Origin: an uncultured Candidatus Melainabacteria bacterium
GTDB lineage: Bacteria; Cyanobacteriota; Vampirovibrionia; Gastranaerophilales; Gastranaerophilaceae
Assembly (NCBI GenBank): GCA_934692665.1
Contig: CAKUUG010000011.1
Span: forward strand, 1-47,319
Length of the DNA stretch: 47,319 nucleotides
Direction of reading: 5' to 3'
Within the stretch, counting starts at the first letter, position 1, and each line of letters starts with the position of its first letter. The translations under genes and the position numbers were made by a program. A model generated the notes under the pieces. That model saw only the letters and a program-made list of their open reading frames with translations, was not told the origin of the DNA and made no database searches. Shown one piece after another: positions 32,784 through 42,095 of this stretch.

Positions 32784-35612
32784 TCATTTTCCGATAGGAG
32801 AATTTTTGATTTCGTCAATAATTTTTTGATTGGTTTCTATACTGATTGCCGGAGGATTTTTAAAGACATATTGTGCAATTTCTTGAATGTCTTTTGATGT
32901 GATTTTATCTAAAATTTTCATATTATTGTACGAAGCATAAACGCCGTATTCGTTTGCACTTTGCATACCATGGTTTATAAACGCTGTAACGTCATTATTT
33001 ATTATATCCAAAATCTCAGTTTTTTCTGCGTTTTTTATCATTTCCAATTCATCATCAGTGATTGGAGTTGTTTTTAATTTTTCTGCTTCTTGTCTAAAAG
33101 CATTCAGTATATTTTCTATATCTTCTTTTTTGTTTATTGCAACATCTGTATACAATCTCAATTCCATAATATTGTTTATAGAATCTTCCATTGCACCTGC
33201 TCCATAAACCAGCCCTTGTTCACTTCTTAATTCATCAAAAATTCTTCTAGATAAAATATTTTTTAACAATGAAACTTTTATTTGGTCAGAATCTTCTTTT
33301 GGTTTTTCAAAATTAAAAATCATATTAATATCAGATTTTGTTTTTTCTGTTGGTTTTGCAATTAGGATTTCTTTTTGAATCGGGGTGAATATTTTTGAAT
33401 AATAGTCTTTTGTTTTATCAAAAATTTTGAACTTTGGATAGCCTGATAATTCATTGTTTAGAGTATCAATTAAAAATGAATTTTTAGAAAAATCAGAAGA
33501 AATTGTTGCTTCTGCGGAAGAATTTTGCCACAAAAGACTATAGAGCCTTTTTATGTCATCTAATGTTGTATTATCAAGAATATTCAATTTTTCTTTCTTA
33601 GATGGGGTATAATTTGGATACAAAACAGCTGTTTCTCTATCCGTTAGGGTTTCTTTTTCTAATAGAATATTTTTTTTGATTTTTTCTTTTATTTCTTGAA
33701 ACTCTTTTTCATCAAAATTTGGCAAAGCCATTATTTTTTTCATCATTTGGATATCGTTTTTGATGTTTAGAGCTTTGTCTGAAAAAGTATTGAATGTAAC
33801 GCCTGTTTTTTTTACTGTCATAAAAACAGGGTCATTTTTTATTGTGTAATCCAGAAAATCATCTTTTGACATGCCACAAGGTCCGAGATTAAGTACATTT
33901 TCCAACAAATCCAGTTGCACACTTGGAACATTCAAAAATTTGTCAGTGAAAAATTCAAACATGACATTTGTTGCATCAGTGTTCGGTGTATTCTTTGTGT
34001 TGATTCTGAAGTTATTTTGTAAATAATAATTTCTGGACGAATTTATATCATCAACAAGCATTTGTTCGATTTGTTTTTTTGATGTAAAAGAAATTTGATT
34101 ATTGATTTTGTTTTTTGGAGGAGTTTTTTTATTGGAATAATTGTTTTCTATTTGTTCTTTTGTTGCGTCTTTTGAATGATTGACGATGATTGACATTTTA
34201 TTAAAGTCAATCAACTTTCTCATATCCAGCCCGATTGTTTTTGGATTTATTGTTTTTGTAAAATTAAACATTTCCGATTCTAAAAGTGCATTGTTATCGT
34301 TGAGTGCAGATTCGACCAAATCTACAACTTCTTCTTCGTCTTGTTTTTCAGAATTGAATGATTTGAGTAATTGTCGTTTTACGTCTTCTGCTTCAGAAAT
34401 CGGATATTTTCCATTCATAAATTCAGTCAAACCATTAAGGACTGTATTTATTGATTTTTCTATATTGTCTTCTGGGGCAACTATATTAATAAGAAATGCT
34501 TCTTGGTCAATTTTTTTGTTTTTATTGGTTTCAAATAAGCTTTCAATATCGAATGCAGAATCCATTTCTTTCAATTGTTTTGATACTTTGGAATTTTCTC
34601 TATTTAGCAATGTTTTCATTAATGAAAATTTCATTCTATCTTCTTGCGAAATATTATCCGGCACAGAAAGAGCAATTTGACAAGTTGCAAGATTTTCTGT
34701 TTTTGAAATGTAGTCATTTCGAACTGGTTTGTTTGTTGGGGTTAAAATCGGATAGTTTCTTTTTGAGATATTTGAATAATCTGCTTTTTTGTTAAAATAT
34801 TTTGAAACCAGCTTCATTGTTTCATCAGGATTTACATCTCCAACAATGATTGTTGTTGTATTATCCGGAGTGTAGTATGTATTGTAATAATCGAACAATT
34901 GCTCTCTTGTAAAACTATCTATGTTTTCTTTTGAACCCAAAATATCATCCGGTTCGTATTCGATATTGTAGAGATTTTTTATGCATTTGTTTGTACTTCT
35001 TTTTTCTTCGCTATCAAAAGAAGAATCTATTTCTGATTTTACAACACCTTTTTCGTTTGTTATGTATTCATTGTTAAAAGTCGGAAACTGCGTCAATTCT
35101 GCATTTAGTTTTATGTAGTTTTCCAAACTGTCATCATCCAACAAATACCCCGTCATGTAATATTCAGTGCGGGTTCTTGAGGTCGCTGCATTGTTTTCGG
35201 CACCGAGTATTTGAGCTTTTTTGTCAAATTCTTTTGGTTTTAGACCTTTGCTTCCTGCATAAAGATTGTGTTCAATAAAGTGACTTATACCTTTTATGTC
35301 GTTTGTTTCATTATTTGCACCAACATCAAATTTTGTTTTTATATAGAATTTTCCTTTTTTAGGGGCAATGACGACTGTTTGTCCATTCGACATTTTGTAT
35401 ACAGAAGCTTTTTCTTTTAAACCCAAAATCGGAATTTGAGCTATTTTTTGATATTGTAGAGGTATTTGCGGTTGAACAATTGCAGATTTTACACCACAAG
35501 AAGGCAAAACTGTGGAATTTTGCTGTGGTTTTTGAGATGCATTATTTTGTTCTAATTTTTGTTTAAAATTAGGCAAATAAATACTGTTTTGTCTGATTGG
35601 GTTTATGTTCAT
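32784..35612 (-). CDS. M16 metallopeptidase with MxIxPI leader and no Sec signal
   Basis: The 942-residue protein carries HxxEH as H111-F-I-E114-H115, the third ligand region KGVVKSEID near 194 and the LRSEQGLVYGAG motif near 840, so the first half is a complete catalytic M16 domain. The first 60-70 residues (start MNINPIRQNSIYLPNFK, then Gln/Asn/Pro-rich) lie ahead of the peptidase fold. The M16 protein encoded at 3906-6524 has a Sec signal in that place. No ribosome site is clear. It is 50 bp upstream of the TolC-like gene in the same run. It may process proteins with similar leaders; this is inference. Confidence 0.88.
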   Translation of the reverse strand: MNINPIRQNSIYLPNFKQKLEQNNASQKPQQNSTVLPSCGVKSAIVQPQIPLQYQKIAQIPILGLKEKASVYKMSNGQTVVIAPKKGKFYIKTKFDVGANNETNDIKGISHFIEHNLYAGSKGLKPKEFDKKAQILGAENNAATSRTRTEYYMTGYLLDDDSLENYIKLNAELTQFPTFNNEYITNEKGVVKSEIDSSFDSEEKRSTNKCIKNLYNIEYEPDDILGSKENIDSFTREQLFDYYNTYYTPDNTTTIIVGDVNPDETMKLVSKYFNKKADYSNISKRNYPILTPTNKPVRNDYISKTENLATCQIALSVPDNISQEDRMKFSLMKTLLNRENSKVSKQLKEMDSAFDIESLFETNKNKKIDQEAFLINIVAPEDNIEKSINTVLNGLTEFMNGKYPISEAEDVKRQLLKSFNSEKQDEEEVVDLVESALNDNNALLESEMFNFTKTINPKTIGLDMRKLIDFNKMSIIVNHSKDATKEQIENNYSNKKTPPKNKINNQISFTSKKQIEQMLVDDINSSRNYYLQNNFRINTKNTPNTDATNVMFEFFTDKFLNVPSVQLDLLENVLNLGPCGMSKDDFLDYTIKNDPVFMTVKKTGVTFNTFSDKALNIKNDIQMMKKIMALPNFDEKEFQEIKEKIKKNILLEKETLTDRETAVLYPNYTPSKKEKLNILDNTTLDDIKRLYSLLWQNSSAEATISSDFSKNSFLIDTLNNELSGYPKFKIFDKTKDYYSKIFTPIQKEILIAKPTEKTKSDINMIFNFEKPKEDSDQIKVSLLKNILSRRIFDELRSEQGLVYGAGAMEDSINNIMELRLYTDVAINKKEDIENILNAFRQEAEKLKTTPITDDELEMIKNAEKTEILDIINNDVTAFINHGMQSANEYGVYASYNNMKILDKITSKDIQEIAQYVFKNPPAISIETNQKIIDEIKNSPIGK

Positions 35613-35652
35613 TTTATATATTTAATAAAAACTTTTGAAAAATAAAAGTTGC

Positions 35653-36204
35653 TTAGCTGAGAAAATTGTTTTCAATCAGTTCACAAACCGTATGAACAAT
35701 CACATTATGCATTTCAAAAATTTGTTCATCGGAATTTCCTATAGCGTTGATTTCTAAATCAATATTGTAATTTAGTTTTGTTTGTCCTGTTAAAAGAATT
35801 ACTTTTATGTTTTGAAATTTTGCTTGTTTTATCGCTTCTATAATGTTTTTGCTTGTTCCAACAGGACAAAAAGCAATCAACAAATCTCCTTTTTTTCCTA
35901 TGTTTTCTATTTGTTTTTTGAATATATCATCAAAAGAACTTTCTGATGCAATAGATGTAATCAAGCTGGAGTTTGAATTTAGAGAGATTGATTGTATGTT
36001 TTTTGTTGCTTTTTTAAATTTTGAAACAAAAATGTTTTCCAGACTATTGGAAATAGAAGCCCCTTCCCCATTTCCGCACAACAAAATTTTGTTATCATTT
36101 AGAATAGTTTCCAAAATCAATGTATAACAATCTTCGATTTTTTCTTTTTCTTGCAAAAGAAAATTCAAATTCAGTATTCTTTGTGTTAATAATTCACGAA
36201 CCAT
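35653..36204 (-). CDS. SIS-domain isomerase, GmhA-like
   Basis: The 183-residue protein has the SIS sugar-phosphate site LLCGNGEGASISNSLE (near 40) and the end motif EMHNVIVHTVCELIE of the GmhA/DiaA family. In GmhA the family converts sedoheptulose 7-phosphate to heptose phosphate for lipopolysaccharide. The usual GNGGSAADA is altered to GNGEGASIS, so a different sugar or a DiaA-like role in replication start is possible; the gene lies about 1.3 kb from the putative origin. It is the first gene of the minus-strand run. Confidence 0.75.
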   Translation of the reverse strand: MVRELLTQRILNLNFLLQEKEKIEDCYTLILETILNDNKILLCGNGEGASISNSLENIFVSKFKKATKNIQSISLNSNSSLITSIASESSFDDIFKKQIENIGKKGDLLIAFCPVGTSKNIIEAIKQAKFQNIKVILLTGQTKLNYNIDLEINAIGNSDEQIFEMHNVIVHTVCELIENNFLS

Positions 36205-36317
36205 TGATATTTTATTTTCTCAACCTTGAGTATATTTTACATTAAAATAAAGAAAATGAAAAACTTGTGTTAAGTTTCTTCTTTAATTAAAATGAAATTT
36301 GTAAAAAGGGAGGAAAA

Positions 36318-37286
36318 ATGAAAGCATTAGTCTTTGATAAAGAATTAAAATTAGACAAAAATTTTCCAATGCCAAAAGTAAAAGAAAACGAAGTCTTAAT
36401 CAAAACTTCGATTGTTGGAATTTGTAACACTGATTATGAAATTACAAAAGGATATATGGGCTATCGTGGTATTTTGGGACATGAATTTGTTGGAAAAGTA
36501 GTAGAAGTAGGAAAAAACGTCAACAAAAACCTAATCAACAAAAGGGTAGTAGGTGAGATTAATCTTGCTTGTAATAATTGTGAATACTGTAACAAAGGCC
36601 TCCAAAGACACTGCCCAAATCGTTCTACATTGGGTATTTGGAAAAAAGACGGTTGTTTTTGCGAATATTTTACACTTCCAAAAGAAAATGTTATAGAACT
36701 TTCAGACAACATTGATGATACAACAGCAGTTTTCAGCGAACCTCTTGCTGCAGCGTACGAAATATTGGAACAATTGCACATAAAACCTGATTCAAAAGTT
36801 GCTATTGTCGGTGATGGAAAATTGGGTTTGTGTATTTCTTTGGTGTTTAGTGCGTTGAATATAGATTTTATTCATATAGGAAAACACGAAGAAAAACTAC
36901 AAATCTCAAAAAACAACGGTGTAAAAACTATGCTTTTGTCTGATTTGAAAGATGAAAACAAAAAAACTTTTGACTTTGTAATAGAAGCAACAGGTTCTGT
37001 TGGTGGTTTTGAATTGAGTTCGCAACTCGTAAAACCAAGAGGAACTTTGGTTCTAAAAAGCACAATAACAGCTCGTGAAGGATTGAATCTTGCAACAATT
37101 GTTGTAGATGAAATAACAATCGTTGGCTCAAGATGTGGACAATTCAGACCTATTTTAAGACTTCTTGAAAAAGGAAAAATCAACGTAAAACCGCTAATTT
37201 CAGGGATTTTTGATGTAGATGATTTTGAAGTCGCTTTTAGAGAAAATGAAAAAAAAGAAAATCTAAAAATCCTTGTAAAATTTTAA
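36318..37286 (+). CDS. Zinc-dependent alcohol/polyol dehydrogenase (MDR family)
   Basis: The 322-residue protein keeps the catalytic zinc residues C36, H55 and E56 (GHEFVG) and the structural zinc cysteines C85, C88, C91 and C99. The NAD-binding Rossmann loop is AIVGDGKLGLC (near 160). It is somewhat shorter than the roughly 340-350 residues common in the family. Substrate could be threonine, sorbitol or a simple alcohol; the sequence does not decide. AAGGGAGG 5 nt before the ATG gives a strong start. A terminator follows and separates it from the origin region. Confidence 0.9.
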   Translation: MKALVFDKELKLDKNFPMPKVKENEVLIKTSIVGICNTDYEITKGYMGYRGILGHEFVGKVVEVGKNVNKNLINKRVVGEINLACNNCEYCNKGLQRHCPNRSTLGIWKKDGCFCEYFTLPKENVIELSDNIDDTTAVFSEPLAAAYEILEQLHIKPDSKVAIVGDGKLGLCISLVFSALNIDFIHIGKHEEKLQISKNNGVKTMLLSDLKDENKKTFDFVIEATGSVGGFELSSQLVKPRGTLVLKSTITAREGLNLATIVVDEITIVGSRCGQFRPILRLLEKGKINVKPLISGIFDVDDFEVAFRENEKKENLKILVKF

Positions 37287-37309
37287 ACTAACTGATAACA
37301 AAACTTTTA

Positions 37310-37363
37310 AACAACCCGAAAACCACACAGGCATTGACTTTTATGTGTTTTGGGTTGTTTTTT
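37310..37363 (+). terminator. Intrinsic terminator after the dehydrogenase gene
   Basis: AACAACCC...ACACA pairs with TGTGTTTTGGGTTGTT with two bulged bases, followed by a T run. It has a long loop. Confidence 0.75.
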
Positions 37364-37440
37364 ATCTCTTTTTGTTCAATAAAGAAAAAAGCATCGTTTT
37401 TTGTTGTTTTTTTCTTTTTTGTTTTAAACAAAAACTTCAT

Positions 37441-37486
37441 TTTTTCAAACAACACTGCGTTTAACTAATAAAATATACGTTACATT
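37441..37486 (+). repeat. 46-bp direct repeat, copy 1 (origin region)
   Basis: It begins TTTTTCAAACAACACTGCG and ends TATACGTTACATT. Copy 2 begins 154 bp downstream and differs at one base. Confidence 0.95.
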
Positions 37487-37531
37487 CAATAGCTACAAGG
37501 AGAAATTTTTACAACAACTTTTCAACAAGAT

Positions 37532-37593
37532 TGTGCAAAACCCTGTTTAAAACCTGTTTAATACAAAATAATTTTCAACAATAGTTTTGCACA
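37532..37593. repeat. Inverted pair of DnaA-box-like sites
   Basis: TGTGCAAAAC (37532-37541) and GTTTTGCACA (37584-37593) are exact inverted copies, 42 bp apart. Two tandem CCTGTTTAA units lie between them. Confidence 0.75.
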
Positions 37594-37594
37594 G

Positions 37595-37640
37595 TTTTTC
37601 AAACAACGCTGCGTTTAACTAATAAAATATACGTTACATT
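37595..37640 (+). repeat. 46-bp direct repeat, copy 2 (origin region)
   Basis: It is identical to copy 1 except for one base (AACGCTGCG here, AACACTGCG there). It starts one base after the second inverted DnaA-box-like arm. Confidence 0.95.
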
Positions 37641-37805
37641 AAGTTATATATAGCGTTCGTTTTTTAAAATGTTTTTCAAAAAGAAAACACAATAATAATG
37701 GTATTTTTGAGGAATTTTTCTTTTGTTGATTTTTTGTTGTTAAAAAAGAAAAGTTTTGAACATGAAACATCCAATACCAACAAGGCTTTTGAACCTTTTT
37801 GCACA

Positions 37806-37888
37806 AATATTATGTCTTTATTATAAATTATTAATTCTATATATAAATATATATTTATTTATATATAATATATTTTTTTAAAAAAAGT
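37806..37888. other. AT-rich tract, candidate DNA unwinding element
   Basis: The tract is nearly free of G and C, with alternating TATATA runs. It starts directly after the third TTTTGCACA box. Confidence 0.6.
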
Positions 37889-37931
37889 TTACCAAATAGA
37901 TAGCATTTTGTTTTTGTTTGAATTTTTATAC

Positions 37932-37948
37932 TATAATTTTAGTATAAT
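37932..37948 (+). promoter_or_regulatory. Two overlapping -10 boxes before dnaN
   Basis: TATAAT occurs at 37932-37937 and again at 37943-37948, then AAGGAA (37954-37959) before the ATG at 37968. Confidence 0.5.
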
Positions 37949-37967
37949 TTTATAAGGAACCAGTTAT

Positions 37968-39089
37968 ATGGAAATCATTTTAAACAAAGAAGATTTTGCC
38001 AATAGTATTAAAATTGTAGAAAAAATTACAGCACAAAAAGCCATTCAACCTATTTTATCAAACATATTAATGGAAACAGTTTCTTCAGATAGAATAAGAT
38101 TAACTGCGACAGATTTGAATTTGGCTATTGAATATAAAACAAATGCAGAAGTTATAGAAGAAGGGGCTATAACTTTGAACGCAAAAAAACTTTTAGAAAT
38201 CGTTTCTCGTCTTTCTTCTTCAGAAGTAAAATTCAAAACAGAAGATGATACTGATAATGTAAAAATTAAAAGTGGAAAAACAGAGTTTTACTTAATTGGT
38301 CTAAATCCGGAAGAATTTCCAAAAACTACAGACAACAATGCACAAGATAACTTCAAAACTATTGTATTAGACAAAAATGAATTTTCAAAAGCATTGAAAC
38401 AAGTGCTTTTTGCGGTTTCTACTCAAGAAACACAAGCTGTTCTTACAGGTGTTTCTTTTAATGTAACAGCAAACGTTTTGGAGATGGCAGCGACAGATGG
38501 AAATAGACTGGCAAGAATACAAAAAGAAATCCAAAATTCGGAAGAAGAACCGATAAATTTCATTATCCCAGGAAAAACTCTTTTAGAATTGCAAAGAATT
38601 TCTTCTATGGTTGAAGATGAAAATTTGACATTGAAAATCACAAAAAACAAAGCACTTTTTGAATTTGAAAATTTAACTTTCCAATCACGTTTGATTGAAG
38701 GAAGTTATCCAAAATATCAACAACTCATTCCTGTTAACAATGATAAAAAAATAATCGTAAACAGAGCCGAATTAATCAACGTTATAGAAAGAGTTTCTGT
38801 AATGGTTAGCGAAAGAACGAATGTTGTAAAATTCAATTTTACAAACGGGCAGTTAGAAATTTCTGCAGATACATCAGAAGCAGGACGTTCAAAAGATTAT
38901 GTTGATATACAATATGACGATGAGGATATGCTAACAGCATTTAATTACAAATATGTTCTAGATGGATTAAAAAACATGGACACATCCGAAATCGTTATAG
39001 AAATTTCTGACGTATTGGCTGCAACAATATTTAAACCTTTAGAAGATACAAATAATTACATCTGTTTGATTATGCCTGTAAAAGTTTAA
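37968..39089 (+). CDS. dnaN: DNA polymerase III beta sliding clamp
   Basis: The 373-residue protein has the usual length and three-fold repeat of the clamp. It begins MEIILNKEDFANSIKIVEKI and shows ATDLNLAIEY (near 48), AATDGNRLARIQ (near 170) and the C-terminal YICLIMPVKV ending that closes the third domain. It forms a ring that holds the replicative polymerase on DNA. It is the first gene after the putative origin, read away from it, with its own promoter. thrB follows after 14 bp. Confidence 0.97.
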   Translation: MEIILNKEDFANSIKIVEKITAQKAIQPILSNILMETVSSDRIRLTATDLNLAIEYKTNAEVIEEGAITLNAKKLLEIVSRLSSSEVKFKTEDDTDNVKIKSGKTEFYLIGLNPEEFPKTTDNNAQDNFKTIVLDKNEFSKALKQVLFAVSTQETQAVLTGVSFNVTANVLEMAATDGNRLARIQKEIQNSEEEPINFIIPGKTLLELQRISSMVEDENLTLKITKNKALFEFENLTFQSRLIEGSYPKYQQLIPVNNDKKIIVNRAELINVIERVSVMVSERTNVVKFNFTNGQLEISADTSEAGRSKDYVDIQYDDEDMLTAFNYKYVLDGLKNMDTSEIVIEISDVLAATIFKPLEDTNNYICLIMPVKV

Positions 39090-39103
39090 AATAGGAAAAG
39101 AAA

Positions 39104-40033
39104 ATGAAAGTAAGTGTAAAAACTCCAGCTACAATAGCAAATTTAGGACCAGGGTTTGATTCTTTCGGTTTGGCTTTGCCTTTGTATAATGTTATTTCTA
39201 TAGAAGAAACAGTATTGCCTGGAAGTGGAATAGAAGTTAATATCATTAACGAAAAAAACAACGATGACAATATAATTGACATCCCAACAGACAAAAGCAA
39301 TATAATATATAAAGCAATAGAATTATTATACAATTTTATAGGACAAGTTCCAAACGAATTGAAAATCACAGTAAAAACCCAAATCCCTATTTCTAGAGGA
39401 TTGGGGTCTTCTGCTTCTGTAATCGTTGGGGGTTTGATGGCAGCAAATGAACTACTGGGTAGACCCGCTGATGAAAAAATCCTTATGTCTATTGCGACAG
39501 AAATAGAAGGACATCCGGATAATATTACACCTGCTTTTGTTGGTGGCGTAACAATGTCATCTTGGGAAGAAGACGGTTCTGTTGTTTATCGAAAATTACC
39601 TTGGAATGATGGGTGGAAATTGATGGTTTGTGTTCCTGATTATGAACTCAATACAGAAATTTCTCGCTCAGTTTTGCCAAAAGAAGTTCCTATGCAATCT
39701 GCGATATACAACCTTAAACGTTCGGCAATGTTTGTTGATGCTATGTACAACAATGATGAAGAATTGCTCAAATTGTCGCTAAAAGACAAACTTCATCAAC
39801 CTTATAGAGAAAAACTGGTTCCGGGGCTTTCTGACATAATGAACAACTTAAAACACACAAATGGTGTTATAGGTACTGTTTTATGTGGGGCAGGGCCTTC
39901 AATTTTGGTTATTTATAATGGTGTTGGTGCGAGCGAAATTAAAGAAACAGTTTCAAATACTTGGAATTATTTTAATGTAAAAGTAAATTTCTTGAATTTG
40001 CCTATAGAAAAACAGGGAGCTGTGATTTTGTAG
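39104..40033 (+). CDS. thrB: Homoserine kinase
   Basis: The 309-residue GHMP kinase begins MKVSVKTPATIANLGPGFDSFGLAL, has the ATP-binding PISRGLGSSASVIVGG (near 93) and the substrate-side EIEGHPDNITPAFVGGV (near 133), all typical of ThrB rather than other GHMP kinases. It phosphorylates homoserine in threonine synthesis. It lies 14 bp after dnaN with AGGAAAAG before the ATG and is probably co-transcribed. thrC and the earlier pathway genes are not in the window. Confidence 0.95.
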   Translation: MKVSVKTPATIANLGPGFDSFGLALPLYNVISIEETVLPGSGIEVNIINEKNNDDNIIDIPTDKSNIIYKAIELLYNFIGQVPNELKITVKTQIPISRGLGSSASVIVGGLMAANELLGRPADEKILMSIATEIEGHPDNITPAFVGGVTMSSWEEDGSVVYRKLPWNDGWKLMVCVPDYELNTEISRSVLPKEVPMQSAIYNLKRSAMFVDAMYNNDEELLKLSLKDKLHQPYREKLVPGLSDIMNNLKHTNGVIGTVLCGAGPSILVIYNGVGASEIKETVSNTWNYFNVKVNFLNLPIEKQGAVIL

Positions 40034-40092
40034 TGAATTATGGTTTTGTAGATGGAGTTTGTTACAAATAAAATGAAAAAGGCTAAAAAATA

Positions 40093-42015
40093 ATGAACTC
40101 TTGTCCGGATAACAATTTCAAATTCGATTGTATAGTAGTTGGTGCAGGTCATGCTGGTGTAGAAGCTTCTATTTCTGCTGCAAGATTGGGATTGAAGACT
40201 TTGCTTACTACGCTCAACATAGACAATATTGGCTTAATGCCTTGCAATCCTGCAATCGGAGGCCCTGCAAAATCAAATCTTGTTCGTGAAATTGACGCTT
40301 TAGGCGGAGTAATGGGGGAACTTGCTGATTCTACATATATGCAATTAAAAACCCTAAATTCATCCAAAGGTCCTGCTGTTCGTGCTCTTCGTGCTCAATC
40401 GGACAAAAAAGAATACAAATACTTGGCAAGAAGTTATGTTGAAAGAGAAAAAAATATCACTCTTAAACAAATACAAATTGTAGATTTAATGGTAAAAAAC
40501 AACGAAATAATCGGTGTTGTTGATGAATTAGGGATTGAATATTTTTCACCCACAGTAATTCTAACTACAGGAACAAGTCTGGATGGTCGAATTTTTATTG
40601 GTCAAAAATCTCACCCATCAGGAAGATTGGGAGAAAGAGCGGCAGTCGGCTTGTCTCAAAAATTAAAGAATCTTGGTTTTAATGTTAGAAAATTAAAAAC
40701 AGGAACACCTGCTAGAGTAGATGGCAGAACTATTGATTTTTCAAGGTTGGAACTTCACCCTGGGGACACAATAAAAAACGGAATGCCGTATTTCTTTAGT
40801 TACAAGCCGAATCGCCCGATTAGAGAACAGTTTCCTTGTTATTTAACAAAAACAAATGAACTTACTCATTCAATAATCAAAGAAAATCTTCATCTATCGC
40901 CATTGTATAGTGGTTTAATTACAGGCAAAGGTCCTAGGTATTGCCCTTCTATAGAAGATAAGGTTGTGCGTTTTGCTCACAATCCTTCTCATCATATTTT
41001 TATTGAACCGGAAGGAAAAGATACCTATGAATATTACATCCAAGGTTTTTCAACGAGTTTGCCTATAGAAGCACAGTTTAAAATGATTCATTCGCTTTTT
41101 GGTTTAGAAAATGCTTCTATAATAAAACCTGCCTATGCTGTAGAATATGACAGCGTTTGTGCTTTGGAATTGGACAATGGTTTGATGACAAAAAAAATAA
41201 AAGGTTTGTTTTTAGCAGGACAAATCAACGGTACATCGGGCTATGAAGAAGCTGCAGCACAGGGGCTTGTTGCCGGAATAAATGCAAAAAATTATCTGGA
41301 TAAAAAAGAATATATTGAACTTACTCGCTCAAATTCTTACATAGGAACGCTCATTGACGATTTGATTACAAAAGACATTGATGAACCTTATAGAATGTTG
41401 ACTTCAAGAAGCGAATACCGTCTTATTTTGAGACAAGATAATGCTGATTTGAGATTGATGGAATTGGGCTTTGGGGCTGGTCTTGTAAGAGAAGAAGATG
41501 TTTTAAGAAAAAGATTCAAAGAACAAGAAATAGAAAGACAAATAAAAAAATTAAAAGATTTCAAAATTGCACCAAACGAAGAAAATAAAGCAATTTTAAA
41601 TCAGTACAATGAAAATCTGGAATTAACAACATCAGCGTACAATCTTTTGAAACGTCCGAATGTTGGTTTTGAAATAATAGAAAAGTTGGGTTACAAAAAC
41701 GAAATCGAAACTGATGACAAGTATCAAATTCGAGATATAACAGAACAAACAGAAACTCTGATAAAATATGATGGCTATATCAAGCGTCAATTGGATACAA
41801 TAAATAACCAAGAAAAAACAGAAAAAATTAAAATCCCTGAAAATTTTGACTACGAAAGTATCAAACAAATTTCCACAGAGTCAAAAGAAAAACTAATGAA
41901 AATAAAACCAAAAACAATAGGCCAAGCACTTCGCATAGGTGGTGTAAAACCTGCTGATGTATCTGTAATTATGGTTTTAATTACCCAACACAAAGTAAAT
42001 ACAATTAAAATGTAA
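40093..42015 (+). CDS. mnmG: tRNA uridine-34 carboxymethylaminomethyl-modifying enzyme MnmG
   Basis: The 640-residue protein has the FAD-binding CIVVGAGHAGVEASISAARLG (near 13), MPCNPAIGGPAKSNLVREIDALGG (about 50-72), and the signature GQINGTSGYEEAAAQGLVAG (near 378). The C-terminal domain, which binds MnmE and tRNA, is complete and ends with KPADVSVIMVLI. With MnmE it modifies the wobble uridine of several tRNAs. The gene (also gidA) is commonly near bacterial origins, which supports the oriC call. The gap to thrB is 59 bp. Confidence 0.97.
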   Translation: MNSCPDNNFKFDCIVVGAGHAGVEASISAARLGLKTLLTTLNIDNIGLMPCNPAIGGPAKSNLVREIDALGGVMGELADSTYMQLKTLNSSKGPAVRALRAQSDKKEYKYLARSYVEREKNITLKQIQIVDLMVKNNEIIGVVDELGIEYFSPTVILTTGTSLDGRIFIGQKSHPSGRLGERAAVGLSQKLKNLGFNVRKLKTGTPARVDGRTIDFSRLELHPGDTIKNGMPYFFSYKPNRPIREQFPCYLTKTNELTHSIIKENLHLSPLYSGLITGKGPRYCPSIEDKVVRFAHNPSHHIFIEPEGKDTYEYYIQGFSTSLPIEAQFKMIHSLFGLENASIIKPAYAVEYDSVCALELDNGLMTKKIKGLFLAGQINGTSGYEEAAAQGLVAGINAKNYLDKKEYIELTRSNSYIGTLIDDLITKDIDEPYRMLTSRSEYRLILRQDNADLRLMELGFGAGLVREEDVLRKRFKEQEIERQIKKLKDFKIAPNEENKAILNQYNENLELTTSAYNLLKRPNVGFEIIEKLGYKNEIETDDKYQIRDITEQTETLIKYDGYIKRQLDTINNQEKTEKIKIPENFDYESIKQISTESKEKLMKIKPKTIGQALRIGGVKPADVSVIMVLITQHKVNTIKM

Positions 42016-42095
42016 AATTTTTTTAATATTTCTAAAGTTGAGAATTAAATAAGACGTATAAATTAATACAGTTTATATCAAAAAAGGAAAAACAG

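Larger units (their letters stand above)
37364..37967. other. oriC: Putative chromosomal origin of replication (oriC)
   Basis: This long gene-free stretch before dnaN holds three copies of TTTTGCACA, which fit the relaxed DnaA box TTWTNCACA: 37532-37540 (minus), 37585-37593 (plus) and 37797-37805 (plus). Two TTTTCAACA variants lie at 37519-37527 and 37572-37580. It also holds two 46-bp direct repeats. The third box is followed directly by an almost pure A/T tract (37806-37888) suited to unwinding. Genes on the left mostly read leftward and genes on the right mostly rightward. In cyanobacteria the origin is often next to dnaN. Confidence 0.75.

Noticed and set aside
34180..34795. Plus-strand ORF of 166 residues opposite the second M16 gene.
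   Set aside because: It is antisense to a well-supported coding frame and has no ribosome site.
37441..37640. The two 46-bp repeats as a minimal CRISPR array.
   Set aside because: There are only two copies with 108 bp between them, no further units and no cas gene; the setting fits an origin.
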